Shown piece after piece: positions 7,323 through 16,624 of a DNA stretch of 64,000 nucleotides (positions are counted from its first letter, which is position 1; every line of letters starts with the position of its first letter). The notes below the pieces were generated by a model. The model made no database searches, had not been told where the DNA came from, and saw only the letters and a program-made list of their open reading frames with translations. The translations under genes were made by a program, and so were the position numbers. The DNA is taken from positions 1 to 64,000 of the forward strand of contig NZ_JBNCMT010000007.1 in assembly GCF_049846925.1 (NCBI RefSeq), in the 5' to 3' direction. This DNA is from Brevibacillus_H sp049846925 (GTDB lineage Bacteria; Bacillota; Bacilli; Brevibacillales; Brevibacillaceae).

Positions 7323-9155
7323 ATGTGCGGAATCGTAGGATATATTGGAGAGAAAAATGCTCAAGAGATTATCGTAGGAGGCTTGCGTAAGCTGGAGTAC
7401 CGCGGGTATGATTCAGCAGGCGTAGCTGTTTATACGGGAGAAGGAATCTCTCTTGAGAAAGCAAAAGGTCGTTTAGCGGTACTTGAGGGAATCTTGGACA
7501 GTGCTCCACTCAAAGGCCAGATCGGAATTGGGCATACTCGCTGGGCGACACACGGAAAACCTTCTGATGAGAATTCACATCCACATACAGATGAAAAGAC
7601 GAAGTTTGCTGTCGTACACAACGGCATTATCGAGAACTTCATTCCAATCAAGGAAGAATTGTTGGCAAAAGGCTATTCATTTACTTCTGAGACGGATACC
7701 GAAGTAATCGCTCATTTACTTGCTGATTTGTACGATGGTGACCTGGTTTCTACTGTTCGAAAGGCTATTCAAAAAATGAGAGGCGCTTATGCGCTCGGAA
7801 TCATGACTGAACATGAGCCTGACAAATTGGTGGCTGTCCGTTTGGCGAGCCCGTTAATCGTAGGTTTGGGTGAAGGGGAAGCCTATATTGGTTCAGATAT
7901 TCCAGCCATTCTTGATCACACACGTGACGTGTACATCTTGAATGAAGGGGAAATGGCCGTTCTTACTCGTGAAGGTGTTGAATTGATGGATGCATCAACT
8001 GGTGAGAAGATCGAACGTGAAATCTTCCGGGTAGAATGGGATCTGGTCCAAGCAGAGAAAGGCGGATATGATTCCTTCATGTTGAAGGAAATTCATGAAC
8101 AGCCACAAGCGGTACGTGATACATTGCGTTCCCGCATCGATGAAGAGAACAAACGCGTCATTCTCTCTGAACTGAACATGAGTGATGAACAGCTCGCATC
8201 GTATGACCGAATCTACATCGTTGCGTGTGGTACTTCCATGCATGCTGGTTTGGTAGGTAAGGACGTCATCGAGAAAATTACTCGTGTTCCTGTCGAAGTG
8301 GCGGTTGCATCCGAATTCCGTTACCGTGACCCGATTTACACAGACAAAACCTTGATGATCGTAATCAGCCAATCAGGTGAAACAGCAGATACACTTGCTG
8401 CTTTGCGTGAAGCGAAGAAGTCTGGTGTAACAGTGCTTGCTGTTACCAACGTTGTTGGAAGCTCTGTTGCTCGTGAAGCGGATGAAGTCATCTTTACATG
8501 GGCTGGTCCAGAGGTAGCAGTTGCCTCTACCAAAGCGTACACTTGCCAGGTAGTTGCTCTGTACTTGTTTGCTCTCTATTTCGCTCAAGTGAAAAACACG
8601 CAAACGGCTGAGCAAATTGCTGAGGTCGTAGAAGGTCTGGTTCAATTGCCAGATAAGATCAGCGCCATCCTGGAACAACCGGAAGCCATCCGTGATTTCG
8701 CAAACAGCATCAAGGAAGTAACCAGCCTGTTCTTCATCGGACGCAGCCTTGATTACGCTGTTTCGCTCGAAGGATCACTGAAGTTAAAAGAAATCTCCTA
8801 CATTCATTCCGAAGCGTATGCAGCAGGCGAATTGAAACACGGTACACTGGCTCTGATCGAAGACAACGTACCTGTAATCGCACTTGCTACGCAGCCGGAT
8901 ATTTATGAAAAAATGGTAAGCAACATCGTCGAAGTGAAAGCACGTGGCGCACACGTACTCGGCTTCGCTCTCGAAGGTGACGAGGATTTGGCTAAAACCG
9001 TAGATCAGGTAATTAAAGTGCCAGCTACACTCCCATTCCTCACACCAGTACTAACCGTCATCCCATTGCAATTACTCGCTTACTACGCTTCTGTAGCTCG
9101 TGGCTTGGATGTTGATAAGCCTCGCAATCTTGCGAAGAGTGTTACGGTTGAGTAA
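7323..9155 (+). CDS. glmS: Glutamine-fructose-6-phosphate aminotransferase (isomerizing)
   Basis: Makes glucosamine-6-phosphate from fructose-6-phosphate and glutamine, the entry step of amino-sugar synthesis. The protein has 610 residues. The N-terminal class II glutaminase domain begins MCGIVGYIG, so Cys1 becomes the nucleophile after Met removal, and keeps the RGYDSAG, HTRWATHGKPSDENSHPH and HNGIIENF blocks. Two SIS isomerase domains follow (CGTSMHAGL near residue 300; ISQSGETADT near 347), ending in the canonical VDKPRNLAKSVTVE. Its extreme 3' coding bases are the recognition sequence of TnsD in Tn7-like elements, and a transposon is inserted 29-34 bp past the stop without touching the gene. 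Confidence 0.98.
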   Translation: MCGIVGYIGEKNAQEIIVGGLRKLEYRGYDSAGVAVYTGEGISLEKAKGRLAVLEGILDSAPLKGQIGIGHTRWATHGKPSDENSHPHTDEKTKFAVVHNGIIENFIPIKEELLAKGYSFTSETDTEVIAHLLADLYDGDLVSTVRKAIQKMRGAYALGIMTEHEPDKLVAVRLASPLIVGLGEGEAYIGSDIPAILDHTRDVYILNEGEMAVLTREGVELMDASTGEKIEREIFRVEWDLVQAEKGGYDSFMLKEIHEQPQAVRDTLRSRIDEENKRVILSELNMSDEQLASYDRIYIVACGTSMHAGLVGKDVIEKITRVPVEVAVASEFRYRDPIYTDKTLMIVISQSGETADTLAALREAKKSGVTVLAVTNVVGSSVAREADEVIFTWAGPEVAVASTKAYTCQVVALYLFALYFAQVKNTQTAEQIAEVVEGLVQLPDKISAILEQPEAIRDFANSIKEVTSLFFIGRSLDYAVSLEGSLKLKEISYIHSEAYAAGELKHGTLALIEDNVPVIALATQPDIYEKMVSNIVEVKARGAHVLGFALEGDEDLAKTVDQVIKVPATLPFLTPVLTVIPLQLLAYYASVARGLDVDKPRNLAKSVTVE

Positions 9156-9180
9156 GAGATAGGTAAGTTAAAGAAGAATT
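9100..9180 (+). other. attTn7 recognition region
   Basis: The conserved codons for the GlmS C-terminus (DKPRNLAKSVTVE) and 25 bp beyond the stop form the presumptive TnsD target. The older transposon end begins at 9181, 25 bp after the stop, and the younger one at 9190. Both distances match the known insertion point of Tn7 in Escherichia coli. Confidence 0.85.
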
Positions 9181-9189
9181 TGTTCCGAG
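9181..9189 (+). mobile_element. Outer 9 bp of an older Tn7-like right end
   Basis: TGTTCCGAG is the terminal piece of an earlier Tn7-like element. Joined to 31517 onward, after removing the younger element and one copy of its duplication, it makes a 27-nt terminus ending in TAGACT, with the same layout as the younger right end. Its last five bases, CCGAG, became the younger element's target duplication. Confidence 0.8.
9185..9189 (+). repeat. Target-site duplication, left copy (CCGAG)
   Basis: CCGAG directly abuts the TGT terminus at 9190 and is repeated exactly at 31512-31516 after the ACA terminus. Five bp is the duplication length of Tn7 family transposition. Confidence 0.9.
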
Positions 9190-9276
9190 TGTTTATAAAT
9201 AAAAAAGATGTATACTAGATAATAAAGTCGTATACTGAGTGAAAAAGTTCTATACTTTGTAAAAAACATGTATACT
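9190..9276 (+). repeat. Right end with four TnsB-type binding sites
   Basis: Cores TATACT occur at 9211, 9231, 9251 and 9271, in exact 20-bp register, each preceded by an A-rich AAAAAGWTST-like stretch (for example AATAAAGTCGTATACT). Four overlapping sites in about 90 bp is the known layout of the Tn7 right end. Confidence 0.9.
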
Positions 9277-9277
9277 G

Positions 9278-9328
9278 AACCTCCATTTTTGGGTAAGTTT
9301 GTATTAATACCCGAAATGGAGGTTTTTA
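9278..9328 (+). terminator. Strong hairpin inside the right end
   Basis: The arms at 9279-9295 and 9308-9323 (ACCTCCATTTTTGGGTA against TACCCGAAATGGAGGT) pair almost fully, with a T-run after the second arm. It lies directly after the fourth TnsB site. It probably stops read-through from glmS into the transposon and replaces the glmS terminator that was pushed 22 kb away. Confidence 0.75.
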
Positions 9329-9424
9329 TTTACCAGGGGTATGAATTGGAAGAAAAAGTTGCTTGGAAAGATCAGTTTATAAGGATGTACATTATTCCAT
9401 TTTAGAGAGGGAAGTGATGGAGAA

Positions 9425-9895
9425 TTGGCTAGTGACAATAAGACACTTCGATCTGTTATTGAGGAAAAGGTTCGCAAAAAAGCAGCGAAAAACAAACGTG
9501 ATTTCCCAGATGCTCACATGCTCTACTACAACATTTTTTTTGACATCTTCAGCAGCCTTCTATTTGACTATAACCAAAATTACAAGAACATGAAGAAAAT
9601 TGACTACATTGAAAAACGAGGTAAATTGAAGGAATATTATGAAATCGTATGTGGTAACGACGAAAAAGTTCGGCGAAATTACTATAAAATGCTTGATGAG
9701 AGGCGAAAGAAACGTGAAGAAGAGGAGTTATTAAAGATGAAAAGAGAATTAGAAAAAAAAGCACGTGAAGAGTATGAAGAGAAGGTAAGAAATGGGACAA
9801 ATACCCCTTTAGACGATCATATTTATAAAGGATTGGATGCGGAACTGGAAATGATCTATCAATGGAATCGTAAGTCTATGGGGCTAGACAAATAA
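9425..9895 (+). CDS. Hypothetical coiled-coil protein of the transposon
   Basis: A 156-residue protein from a TTG start close behind GATGGAGA; the start is not firmly set. I do not recognise the family. Residues 85-125 are a highly charged Lys/Glu helix (ERRKKREEEELLKMKREL), a likely coiled coil, and the C-terminus is a short ordered stretch (DAELEMIYQWNRKSM). No cysteine cluster, membrane segment or catalytic motif is visible. It sits between the right end and tnsA, where Tn7 itself has no gene, and a relic transposon terminus follows it at 9992-10018. It may therefore belong to a separate acquisition and not to the transposition machinery. Confidence 0.6.
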   Translation: MASDNKTLRSVIEEKVRKKAAKNKRDFPDAHMLYYNIFFDIFSSLLFDYNQNYKNMKKIDYIEKRGKLKEYYEIVCGNDEKVRRNYYKMLDERRKKREEEELLKMKRELEKKAREEYEEKVRNGTNTPLDDHIYKGLDAELEMIYQWNRKSMGLDK

Positions 9896-9991
9896 GAGCG
9901 TGTCAGCGCTACTCGTATAGTTCCGTGAAAATAAAAAGGCAGATTATATCCGGGGGGGGTCGGCAGGAATCACCGTTAAATTTATAAGGCC

Positions 9992-10018
9992 AGTCTAAAA
10001 CTTTATTTTTCATGAACA
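9992..10018 (-). mobile_element. Relic Tn7-like terminus upstream of tnsA
   Basis: Read on the minus strand from 10018, this is a 27-nt sequence beginning TGTTCATG and ending AATAAAGTTTTAGACT, the same length and layout as the other termini. Its inner 16 bases equal 31519-31534 exactly. It points away from tnsA, like a left end. It may be a remnant terminus or may serve as a TnsB operator in front of tnsA. Confidence 0.7.
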
Positions 10019-10062
10019 AAAGGAGATTTTATGCAGAAAAAAATCTAATTGAGGAGATGTTT

Positions 10063-10905
10063 ATGTCAAAACGCCAAACCGGTTGGACCGAAGAGAAAAT
10101 CGTTAGGTATCTTAAAGAAGGACGAGGTCAAGGAGAAGGAAACAAGTATAAGCCTTGGCTAACGATTCAAGACGTCCCTTCAAAAGGACGAGTAACACGC
10201 ACTCCGGGTTGGAAAACGGATAGGATCCATCATTTTATGTCTGATTTAGAACGTAAATACTTTTTCCTTATGGAATGGACAGATGATGTTGTAGATATAC
10301 GAGAACAGTTCCCCTTAGATCGTGAGGCAACAGTATCTATTGCAGATAAGAGACAAATTAAGCACCCCATAGATCAACAGACACAAACCCCTATTGTATT
10401 CACCACAGACTTTCTACTAACTACTAAGATAAACGGTAAACTAGAATACCTCGCTATTGCAATTAAGCCATATTCCGAACTAGATAAGATCAGAACAATT
10501 GAAAAACTGGAGATAGAAAAAACTTATTGGACTGACAATGAAATAGATTTTCAGATTGTTACTGATAAAGATATTCCTAGCCAAATCGTTTCTAACATCG
10601 AATGGATATACAGTTCATACTGGCTAGATGGCTATGAAGATATAGCTAATTCTGAGTTGAATGAATTACTCACCTATCTCCAAATTCGTTTGCAAAAAGA
10701 GACAGGATCACTGCAATCATTGGTGGAGGAGCTAGATAGAGAATATGCAGTTGAAAGCGGTACTTTTTTATCGCTTGTAAAACATTTAATAGCTCGTAAA
10801 GTGATAGTCGTCGATATACATAGTAAATTAACAACTCGTATGCCAGTTAGTGATATAAAGCTTACTACAGATAGATTCACAAAAAAGGGGTTACGATCAT
10901 CATGA
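10063..10905 (+). CDS. tnsA: Transposon endonuclease subunit TnsA
   Basis: TnsA is the restriction-like nuclease that cuts the 5' ends of a Tn7 element, making transposition cut-and-paste. From the ATG at 10063 (GAGGAG, spacing 6) it has 280 residues; Tn7 TnsA has 273. The catalytic triad can be placed: Glu63 in LERKYFF, Asp116 in FTTDFLL and Lys135 in AIAIKPYSE, against Glu63, Asp114 and Lys132 in Tn7. The frame stays open upstream to 10012, but that ATG has no good ribosome site. A mini-ORF (MQKKI, 10031) with its own AGGAG precedes the gene. It overlaps tnsB by 4 bp (ATGA), and the two proteins form the heteromeric transposase. Confidence 0.92.
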   Translation: MSKRQTGWTEEKIVRYLKEGRGQGEGNKYKPWLTIQDVPSKGRVTRTPGWKTDRIHHFMSDLERKYFFLMEWTDDVVDIREQFPLDREATVSIADKRQIKHPIDQQTQTPIVFTTDFLLTTKINGKLEYLAIAIKPYSELDKIRTIEKLEIEKTYWTDNEIDFQIVTDKDIPSQIVSNIEWIYSSYWLDGYEDIANSELNELLTYLQIRLQKETGSLQSLVEELDREYAVESGTFLSLVKHLIARKVIVVDIHSKLTTRMPVSDIKLTTDRFTKKGLRSS

Positions 10906-13076
10906 GTATTGTCGTGAATGATTTAATCTGTTTTATAGGTAATGACGGTACGGAAACATTTGAAAGAATTCTTTGGATAGACGAGGGGAGTGTAATTGCC
11001 TATACCATTGATATTTACGACGCTAATGCGCTTCCACGAACCAGAAAAGTAAAAGAGTTAGTTTCTGAGTTGCATCAAGACCATGTTAGGAAACATCAAG
11101 ACGATCCGTGGATTACTTTTATTAATGAAACAGAAATGAACGGAAAAAGCTTACAAATTAGAGATAAGGCATGGAATATTATTTCTGAAATAGTTGCCAA
11201 AGAAAATGAACCAGCCATCTATGTACGAGAAAAACGTGGATTATTGATTCAAAAAGCAATGAATAGGTCAGGAACTACAAAGATGACGGTATATAAATAT
11301 CTTCGGAAGTTTTGGCAACGTGGATTGAATAAGAATGCGTTACTTCCTGATTATGATCGCTCTGGTGGCAAAGGGAAAGAAAAGACAAGCGGTGATAAAA
11401 AACGTGGTAGACCCAGAAAGAATGTCTATGCAGTCGGTACAGGCGTAAATGTAACTGATGAAATTAAACAGATATTTAGAACAGCTGTAGCTAAATATTA
11501 TCTAAACGAACAAGAGCTGCCATTGAGTACTGCCTATCTCATGATGATTAAGGAATTCTTTGCGGAGGACTATCGCTTTGATAACGGAGTGAAAAAGGCA
11601 ATCCTTGTTCCAGAGGAAGAGATTCCGACTTTAACACAATTCAAATACTGGTATGAGAAGGAGCACAACATCAAACAAACCTTACTTGCTAGAAAAGGAA
11701 GGAACAAATTTGAAAAAGACCTTAGACCAGTTTTGGGTTCATCTACAGCAGAAGTAATCGGACCCGGATCACGTTATCAAATTGATGCGACAATTGGAGA
11801 CATTTATTTAGTTTCTCGATATAACAGAAACTGGATTATTGGAAGACCTGTTATTTATGCTGTAATTGATGTTTTTAGCAGATTAGTTACTGGAGTCTAT
11901 GTTGGTTTAGAGGGCCCCTCATGGCTAGGTGCAATGATGGCATTGACCAACGCGGCTTCAGACAAAGTGAAATTTTGTAAAGAATACGGAATTGCTATAA
12001 CAAAAGAAGAGTGGCCCTCTGCTCATTTACCAGAAGTAATCCTAGGAGATCGTGGAGAGTTGGAAGGAAGAATGGTAGAGACTTTAAGTAATGCTCTACA
12101 TGTACGGATCGAAAATACGGCTCCTTACCGTGCCGATTGGAAAGGAATAGTTGAGCAGTACTTCCGAACAATCAACTTAAAAGTGAAGCCCTTCTTACCA
12201 GGATTCATTGACATAGATTTCAGGCAACGTGGCGGAAAAGATTATCGACTAGATGCCAGGTTAGATTTGTTTCAGTTCACTCAGATTATCGTCAAGTGTG
12301 TCATTTATCACAATAATAAACATCTTTTAAAGGACTATAGCAGAGATGAAATGATGATTGAGGACAACGTAACAGCTATTCCCATTGAATTGTGGAATTG
12401 GGGTGTAGCAAATCGCTCAGGCAAATTACGTTCTTTCCCAGAAGACATTGTAAAACTGAATTTATTACCTGCAGACCAAGCTACGGTTACTTATAGAGGT
12501 ATTAAGTATAAGCAGATGTACTATAGTTGTGATCGTGCATTAAAAGAGTACTGGTTTGAACGAGCAAGAAAAGCAAGTTGGAAGGTAGAGATTTCATATG
12601 ACCCAAGAGATATGAGTTTTATCTACATTCGGCACAATGGTGGCCGTGATTACGACAAGTGTCAACTCTTGGAGACGCAAGAACGATATTATAGCAAAAC
12701 GCTAGATGAAATTATGTATCTATTAGAGCACGAGGGGATTGAGCAAAAACAACAAACCAAAAAACAACTGCAAGACACTGTTGACCTCATGAGTGATATA
12801 GAACATATCGTGATAGAAGCTGAAAAGCTGTCCAGTCATTATAAAGAAGAAGTTAGTAATGCCCAAAGAGTAGGAAATATTCGGAAGAACCGTATGATAG
12901 AACGTGAAAGTATTCGACAAATAGAATCATTCGATCTTGGTAGGAAGAATGACGAGGGTACTCCTGCTGAAGTTCTCTATGTTAAAGAAATTGAGGAATT
13001 TAGCGACAATAAGAAGAGTAGCATTGAGTTACTACGTCAAAAGCAAAAGGAGCGATTGAATGGTAGAAATAAATAG
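10902..13076 (+). CDS. tnsB: Transposase TnsB (DDE integrase fold)
   Basis: TnsB binds the element ends and performs the 3' strand cuts and joining. It has 724 residues (Tn7: 702). The N-terminal half carries helix-turn-helix DNA-binding segments (for example TTKMTVYKYLRKFWQRG near residue 130) and a basic linker KKRGRPRKN. The rve core shows Asp295 (YQIDATIGD), Asp383 (LGDRGEL) and Glu418 (KGIVEQYFR); the last two are 35 residues apart, a textbook DD(35)E triad. The C-terminus is charged and helical, as needed for TnsC contact. It overlaps both tnsA and tnsC. The sites it should bind are the TATACT-core repeats at 9190-9276 and 31351-31511. Confidence 0.96.
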   Translation: MSIVVNDLICFIGNDGTETFERILWIDEGSVIAYTIDIYDANALPRTRKVKELVSELHQDHVRKHQDDPWITFINETEMNGKSLQIRDKAWNIISEIVAKENEPAIYVREKRGLLIQKAMNRSGTTKMTVYKYLRKFWQRGLNKNALLPDYDRSGGKGKEKTSGDKKRGRPRKNVYAVGTGVNVTDEIKQIFRTAVAKYYLNEQELPLSTAYLMMIKEFFAEDYRFDNGVKKAILVPEEEIPTLTQFKYWYEKEHNIKQTLLARKGRNKFEKDLRPVLGSSTAEVIGPGSRYQIDATIGDIYLVSRYNRNWIIGRPVIYAVIDVFSRLVTGVYVGLEGPSWLGAMMALTNAASDKVKFCKEYGIAITKEEWPSAHLPEVILGDRGELEGRMVETLSNALHVRIENTAPYRADWKGIVEQYFRTINLKVKPFLPGFIDIDFRQRGGKDYRLDARLDLFQFTQIIVKCVIYHNNKHLLKDYSRDEMMIEDNVTAIPIELWNWGVANRSGKLRSFPEDIVKLNLLPADQATVTYRGIKYKQMYYSCDRALKEYWFERARKASWKVEISYDPRDMSFIYIRHNGGRDYDKCQLLETQERYYSKTLDEIMYLLEHEGIEQKQQTKKQLQDTVDLMSDIEHIVIEAEKLSSHYKEEVSNAQRVGNIRKNRMIERESIRQIESFDLGRKNDEGTPAEVLYVKEIEEFSDNKKSSIELLRQKQKERLNGRNK

Positions 13077-14727
13077 TATGTCACGACAAAAGATTGGATA
13101 TGCTGTTATGGCTCAATATACAGAGCAACCCTTACTGGAGTATCGAGATAATCCGCTTATTGAGGCGCTCCCCCCTATTTTTTCCTTAGAGGAAGTAATG
13201 GATCAGTTATGTTTTTACCCAGATTATGATTCAAGAGAGCGACAACTAGAGGCACATTATCGATTTCACTGTATACAAAGACTGTTTCGCTATTTTCAGC
13301 CATTACCGCAGCATCTCGAACTGGAGAGAAGGTTTTCTATACTTCTTAGACAAGGTTACATGTCAAGGAATCCACATCAAAGGGAGTATGCTATACAATT
13401 ACAGGATATCTATGAATGCATTAAAAAATCAGATATCTCCCAGTATAAGAATGATTTCCGTACTACTGCTTCTGGATTTACGATGATAGGTATTTCCGGT
13501 ATTGGAAAGACGACAGCGATTGAACGGATTTTGTCTCTATATCCCCAAGTCATCGTTCATGAATCACCGTTAAACATACATCAAATAACATGGCTTAAAC
13601 TAGATTGCCCATTTGATGGCTCCTTGAAGGGATTGTGTATAGACTTTTTCATAAAAGTAGATTCCTTACTTGGTACCAATTATCACAAAAAGTTTGGATC
13701 GAAATCTAGTTCGATTGACTCCATGCTACCTAGAATGGCACAAGTGGCCAACCTGCATAGTATCGGTGCACTTATTATTGATGAAATTCAGCATTTGAGC
13801 TTAGCCAAAGGCGGGGGCTCGGACAAAATGCTTAATTTCTTTGTTACGCTAGTAAATACAATTGGAATCCCGGTAATCTTAGTCGGAACAATGAAAGCCG
13901 TATCTATTTTGCAGAGTGAATTTCGTCAAGCTCGTCGTGGAAGTGGGCGAGGAGACATGGTTTGGAACATGATGATGAACGATGAGGAGTGGGAAGTTCT
14001 CATTGAAGGTATGTGGGAGTATCAATGGACCAAAAAGGAGATACCTCTGACACAAGAAATCAAGGATGTACTCCACGAGGAGAGCCAGGGCATCATTGAT
14101 ATTGCTGTGAAACTATACATGCTCGCACAAATGTCAGCTATTAGCACGGGGAAAGAGATGGTAAACGCAACGCTCATCCGACAGGTTGGCAAAGAAAGCT
14201 TAAAACTCGTACGGCCCATGCTAGATGCTCTCAAATCAGGAGACCCCAAAAAGATAGCTGCATATGAAGACATACGCCCAATAGATATTGAAGAATACAA
14301 GGACAAATACTTATCACAACTCCCTTCCCAAGAAAAGATCAGGATTCAGCGTAAAAGTGAAGCCAATAAACGACACGCTTCTGAAGGCAATTTACTGGAA
14401 CTAGTTGTTTTGGAATTAATAAAGCTAGACATAGATCCAGTTGTCGCAAAAAATGCTGCTGATCAGGTATTAAGTAAGCTTGGAGATGGAGTTACAAAGG
14501 CTGAAGCTTTGAAAGAAGCCATGCGAATTATACTTTCAGTGGAGCAGAATCCAGTAGTTGAAGCGAAGAAAAAACAACGCCAGAAAAGAAAGATGAATTC
14601 ATTAGAGATGGAACCAGATGATTTGCGCCTCATTGTATCGAACGGAAAAATAAACAAGCAGTCAGGTTACGAAGCATTGAAGGAAAAAGGGTTTATTCAA
14701 TCACCCATCCACAAATTTAAGTTTTAG
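13060..14727 (+). CDS. tnsC: AAA+ regulator TnsC
   Basis: ATP-dependent regulator that links target-site proteins (TnsD or TnsE) to the TnsAB transposase and mediates target immunity. It has 555 residues (Tn7: 555). Walker A is GISGIGKTTAIERI with Lys150, Walker B is ALIIDEIQHL with Asp241-Glu242, and a sensor-like segment VILVGTMKAV follows near residue 272. The start ATG overlaps the end of tnsB; AAAGGAG lies 7 bases before it, so no later start is needed. The C-terminal basic segment (AKKKQRQKRKM, near 508) may contact TnsA/TnsB, as known for Tn7. Confidence 0.95.
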   Translation: MVEINSMSRQKIGYAVMAQYTEQPLLEYRDNPLIEALPPIFSLEEVMDQLCFYPDYDSRERQLEAHYRFHCIQRLFRYFQPLPQHLELERRFSILLRQGYMSRNPHQREYAIQLQDIYECIKKSDISQYKNDFRTTASGFTMIGISGIGKTTAIERILSLYPQVIVHESPLNIHQITWLKLDCPFDGSLKGLCIDFFIKVDSLLGTNYHKKFGSKSSSIDSMLPRMAQVANLHSIGALIIDEIQHLSLAKGGGSDKMLNFFVTLVNTIGIPVILVGTMKAVSILQSEFRQARRGSGRGDMVWNMMMNDEEWEVLIEGMWEYQWTKKEIPLTQEIKDVLHEESQGIIDIAVKLYMLAQMSAISTGKEMVNATLIRQVGKESLKLVRPMLDALKSGDPKKIAAYEDIRPIDIEEYKDKYLSQLPSQEKIRIQRKSEANKRHASEGNLLELVVLELIKLDIDPVVAKNAADQVLSKLGDGVTKAEALKEAMRIILSVEQNPVVEAKKKQRQKRKMNSLEMEPDDLRLIVSNGKINKQSGYEALKEKGFIQSPIHKFKF

Positions 14728-14738
14728 AAAGGAGACTC

Positions 14739-16613
14739 ATGCTAGGATTTTTTCCGCATCCATATCCAGATGAGCTGCTATATAGCGTATTAGCTAGATA
14801 TCATATGAGGTCTGGTAATTTGAGTCCCAAGGTAACACTGCAAGAGTTATTTTATTCTACGAAACTGACAGCTGTAGTCGATTTACCTTCCCGTTTATCA
14901 ACACTAGTTAGTAACTTGCCAGCTAATGCAACGTACACAGCAGATGAGTTAATTATTAACCATACTTTGTATTCTTACTACACGGCATTTCTTCCGAAAG
15001 AACGAGCACAATTAATTTATGAATCCATGAAAGGGAATTTTGGTGGCAGCATTCATACAAGAATAGGTATCATGGCTAGTTCCGTCGCAACTCCTAAATA
15101 CTTGAGATACTGCCCAACGTGTTCGAAGGAAGACTGGTCTCAGCGCGGTGAGATGTACTGGCACCGAGTTCATCAGATACCTGGTGTATTAGTATGTCCT
15201 ACCCACCATGTTCTTTTAGTTAGCAGTAAGGTATTGCTATCCGAGAGAAATAGGCACGAGTTTATTTATGCAAGTCGTGAAAACTCGCCATTTTGTGATG
15301 CTGTTCCCAGTCAGAACGAGAAGATAAATGTACTTGCAGATGATCTGAAGCGCGTTCTAGATAATGGGATAACCAGCTATCCCTCATCGTGGTTTCGAGA
15401 TAGATATGTAGCTTTACTTAGGAAGAAAGGATTCGTTTCACCTAATGGGTTTGTAAACCAAACAATGCTTCATGAGTATTTTAATAGCTACTATGGGAAC
15501 GCCTTGCTAGAAAAAGTATACGCAACCGCTCGTTACGAGGAAGCTAATAACTGGCTCCAGTCTATTGTTCGAAAACACCGTAAAGTATTCCATCCTGTAC
15601 ACCATGTATTAATGATTCAATTTTTAGCTGGGTCTCTGAATATCTTTTTTAGTGAAAGTACCTCTTTCCAATCAACTGCCTATCAGCCGTTTGGGGTATC
15701 GCCTTGGCTGTGCCTAAATAAAGCAGCAGATCATTATCTCAATCGAGTAGTTAACAAGATAGAAATCACTCGATGTACAGATACAAAGAAACCTGTGGCC
15801 ACTTTTGCGTGTTCATGCGGTTTTATCTATTCCAGAAGAGGACCAGATCAAACAAAAGATGATCAAAAGAAAATTGGTCGAATTAAAGTGTTTGGACCCG
15901 TATGGGAAGCAAAGCTAAGAAAACTAGTAAGAAATGAAAACTTAAGCTTGCGTGAAACAGCTCGTCAATTGGGTGCGGATGCTAATACCGTGAAAAAGTA
16001 TGCCATCTTGCTGGGACTATCACCTAAATGGCTGAAAAATCATAGGTTCGAAAAGCAGATCAAGTCTAATAATAGAGATAATAGACGTGAACACTACCGT
16101 AAACAGTGGTCAAAATTGTTGCAGGAATACCCCACCATATCAAAAACAGCACTCAGAAAAAAAGACCAATCTGCCTTTACATGGTTGTACCGTCATGATA
16201 AACAATGGCTAAATGCACATTCACCAATAACATTAAGGTCTCGACCCGTAAACAAACGCGTAGACTGGGCTTTTAGAGATCAAGAGGTTTTAGGACTTGT
16301 TTTCCACTGTGTAAATGAGTTGTTGAATGAGAGTAAGCCTGTGCAAATCACAGTAAGTAGGATTGGCAAAAAAATTGGTAAGTTAGGTTTACTCGAGAAG
16401 CACCTGAAAAAAATGCCAGAGACAAAGATGTATCTAGAGAGCGTCATAGAGACTATTGAAAAATATCAGATTAGACGATTAAGATGGGCTACTCAGCAAC
16501 TAGTTCAGGAGAATGATATAGTTGAGCGATGGAAAATCTTACGACTTGCTGGATTAAAAAATGATCTTTCTCCCCAACTAATAAGTGAATTAGATCAGAC
16601 GCTTCAGATGTAA
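14739..16613 (+). CDS. tnsD: Target-selector TnsD (TniQ family)
   Basis: TniQ-family protein that recognises the end of glmS and recruits TnsC, giving insertion into attTn7. It has 624 residues, longer than Tn7 TnsD (508). The N-terminus has the TniQ hallmark FFPHPYPDELLYSVLARYHMRSG, and a zinc site follows (CPTCSKEDW then VCPTHH, residues 124-160). A second Cys pair FACSCGFIYSRRGPDQ lies near 351. A helix-turn-helix near 400 (SLRETARQLGADANTVKKYAILLGL) would read DNA. The actual insertion point of this element beside glmS supports attTn7 targeting. It starts 11 bp after tnsC behind AAAGGAG. Confidence 0.93.
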   Translation: MLGFFPHPYPDELLYSVLARYHMRSGNLSPKVTLQELFYSTKLTAVVDLPSRLSTLVSNLPANATYTADELIINHTLYSYYTAFLPKERAQLIYESMKGNFGGSIHTRIGIMASSVATPKYLRYCPTCSKEDWSQRGEMYWHRVHQIPGVLVCPTHHVLLVSSKVLLSERNRHEFIYASRENSPFCDAVPSQNEKINVLADDLKRVLDNGITSYPSSWFRDRYVALLRKKGFVSPNGFVNQTMLHEYFNSYYGNALLEKVYATARYEEANNWLQSIVRKHRKVFHPVHHVLMIQFLAGSLNIFFSESTSFQSTAYQPFGVSPWLCLNKAADHYLNRVVNKIEITRCTDTKKPVATFACSCGFIYSRRGPDQTKDDQKKIGRIKVFGPVWEAKLRKLVRNENLSLRETARQLGADANTVKKYAILLGLSPKWLKNHRFEKQIKSNNRDNRREHYRKQWSKLLQEYPTISKTALRKKDQSAFTWLYRHDKQWLNAHSPITLRSRPVNKRVDWAFRDQEVLGLVFHCVNELLNESKPVQITVSRIGKKIGKLGLLEKHLKKMPETKMYLESVIETIEKYQIRRLRWATQQLVQENDIVERWKILRLAGLKNDLSPQLISELDQTLQM

Positions 16614-16624
16614 GGAGTGGATAT

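Noticed and set aside
9947..9962. A run of eight G in the tnsA upstream region as a phase-variation tract
   Set aside because: It lies outside any frame and far from a promoter, so there is no gene for it to switch.
10012..10062. Extended N-terminus of TnsA from the ATG at 10012
   Set aside because: That ATG lies in the relic terminus without ribosome site; the ATG at 10063 has GAGGAG and gives Glu63 at the same number as in Tn7.
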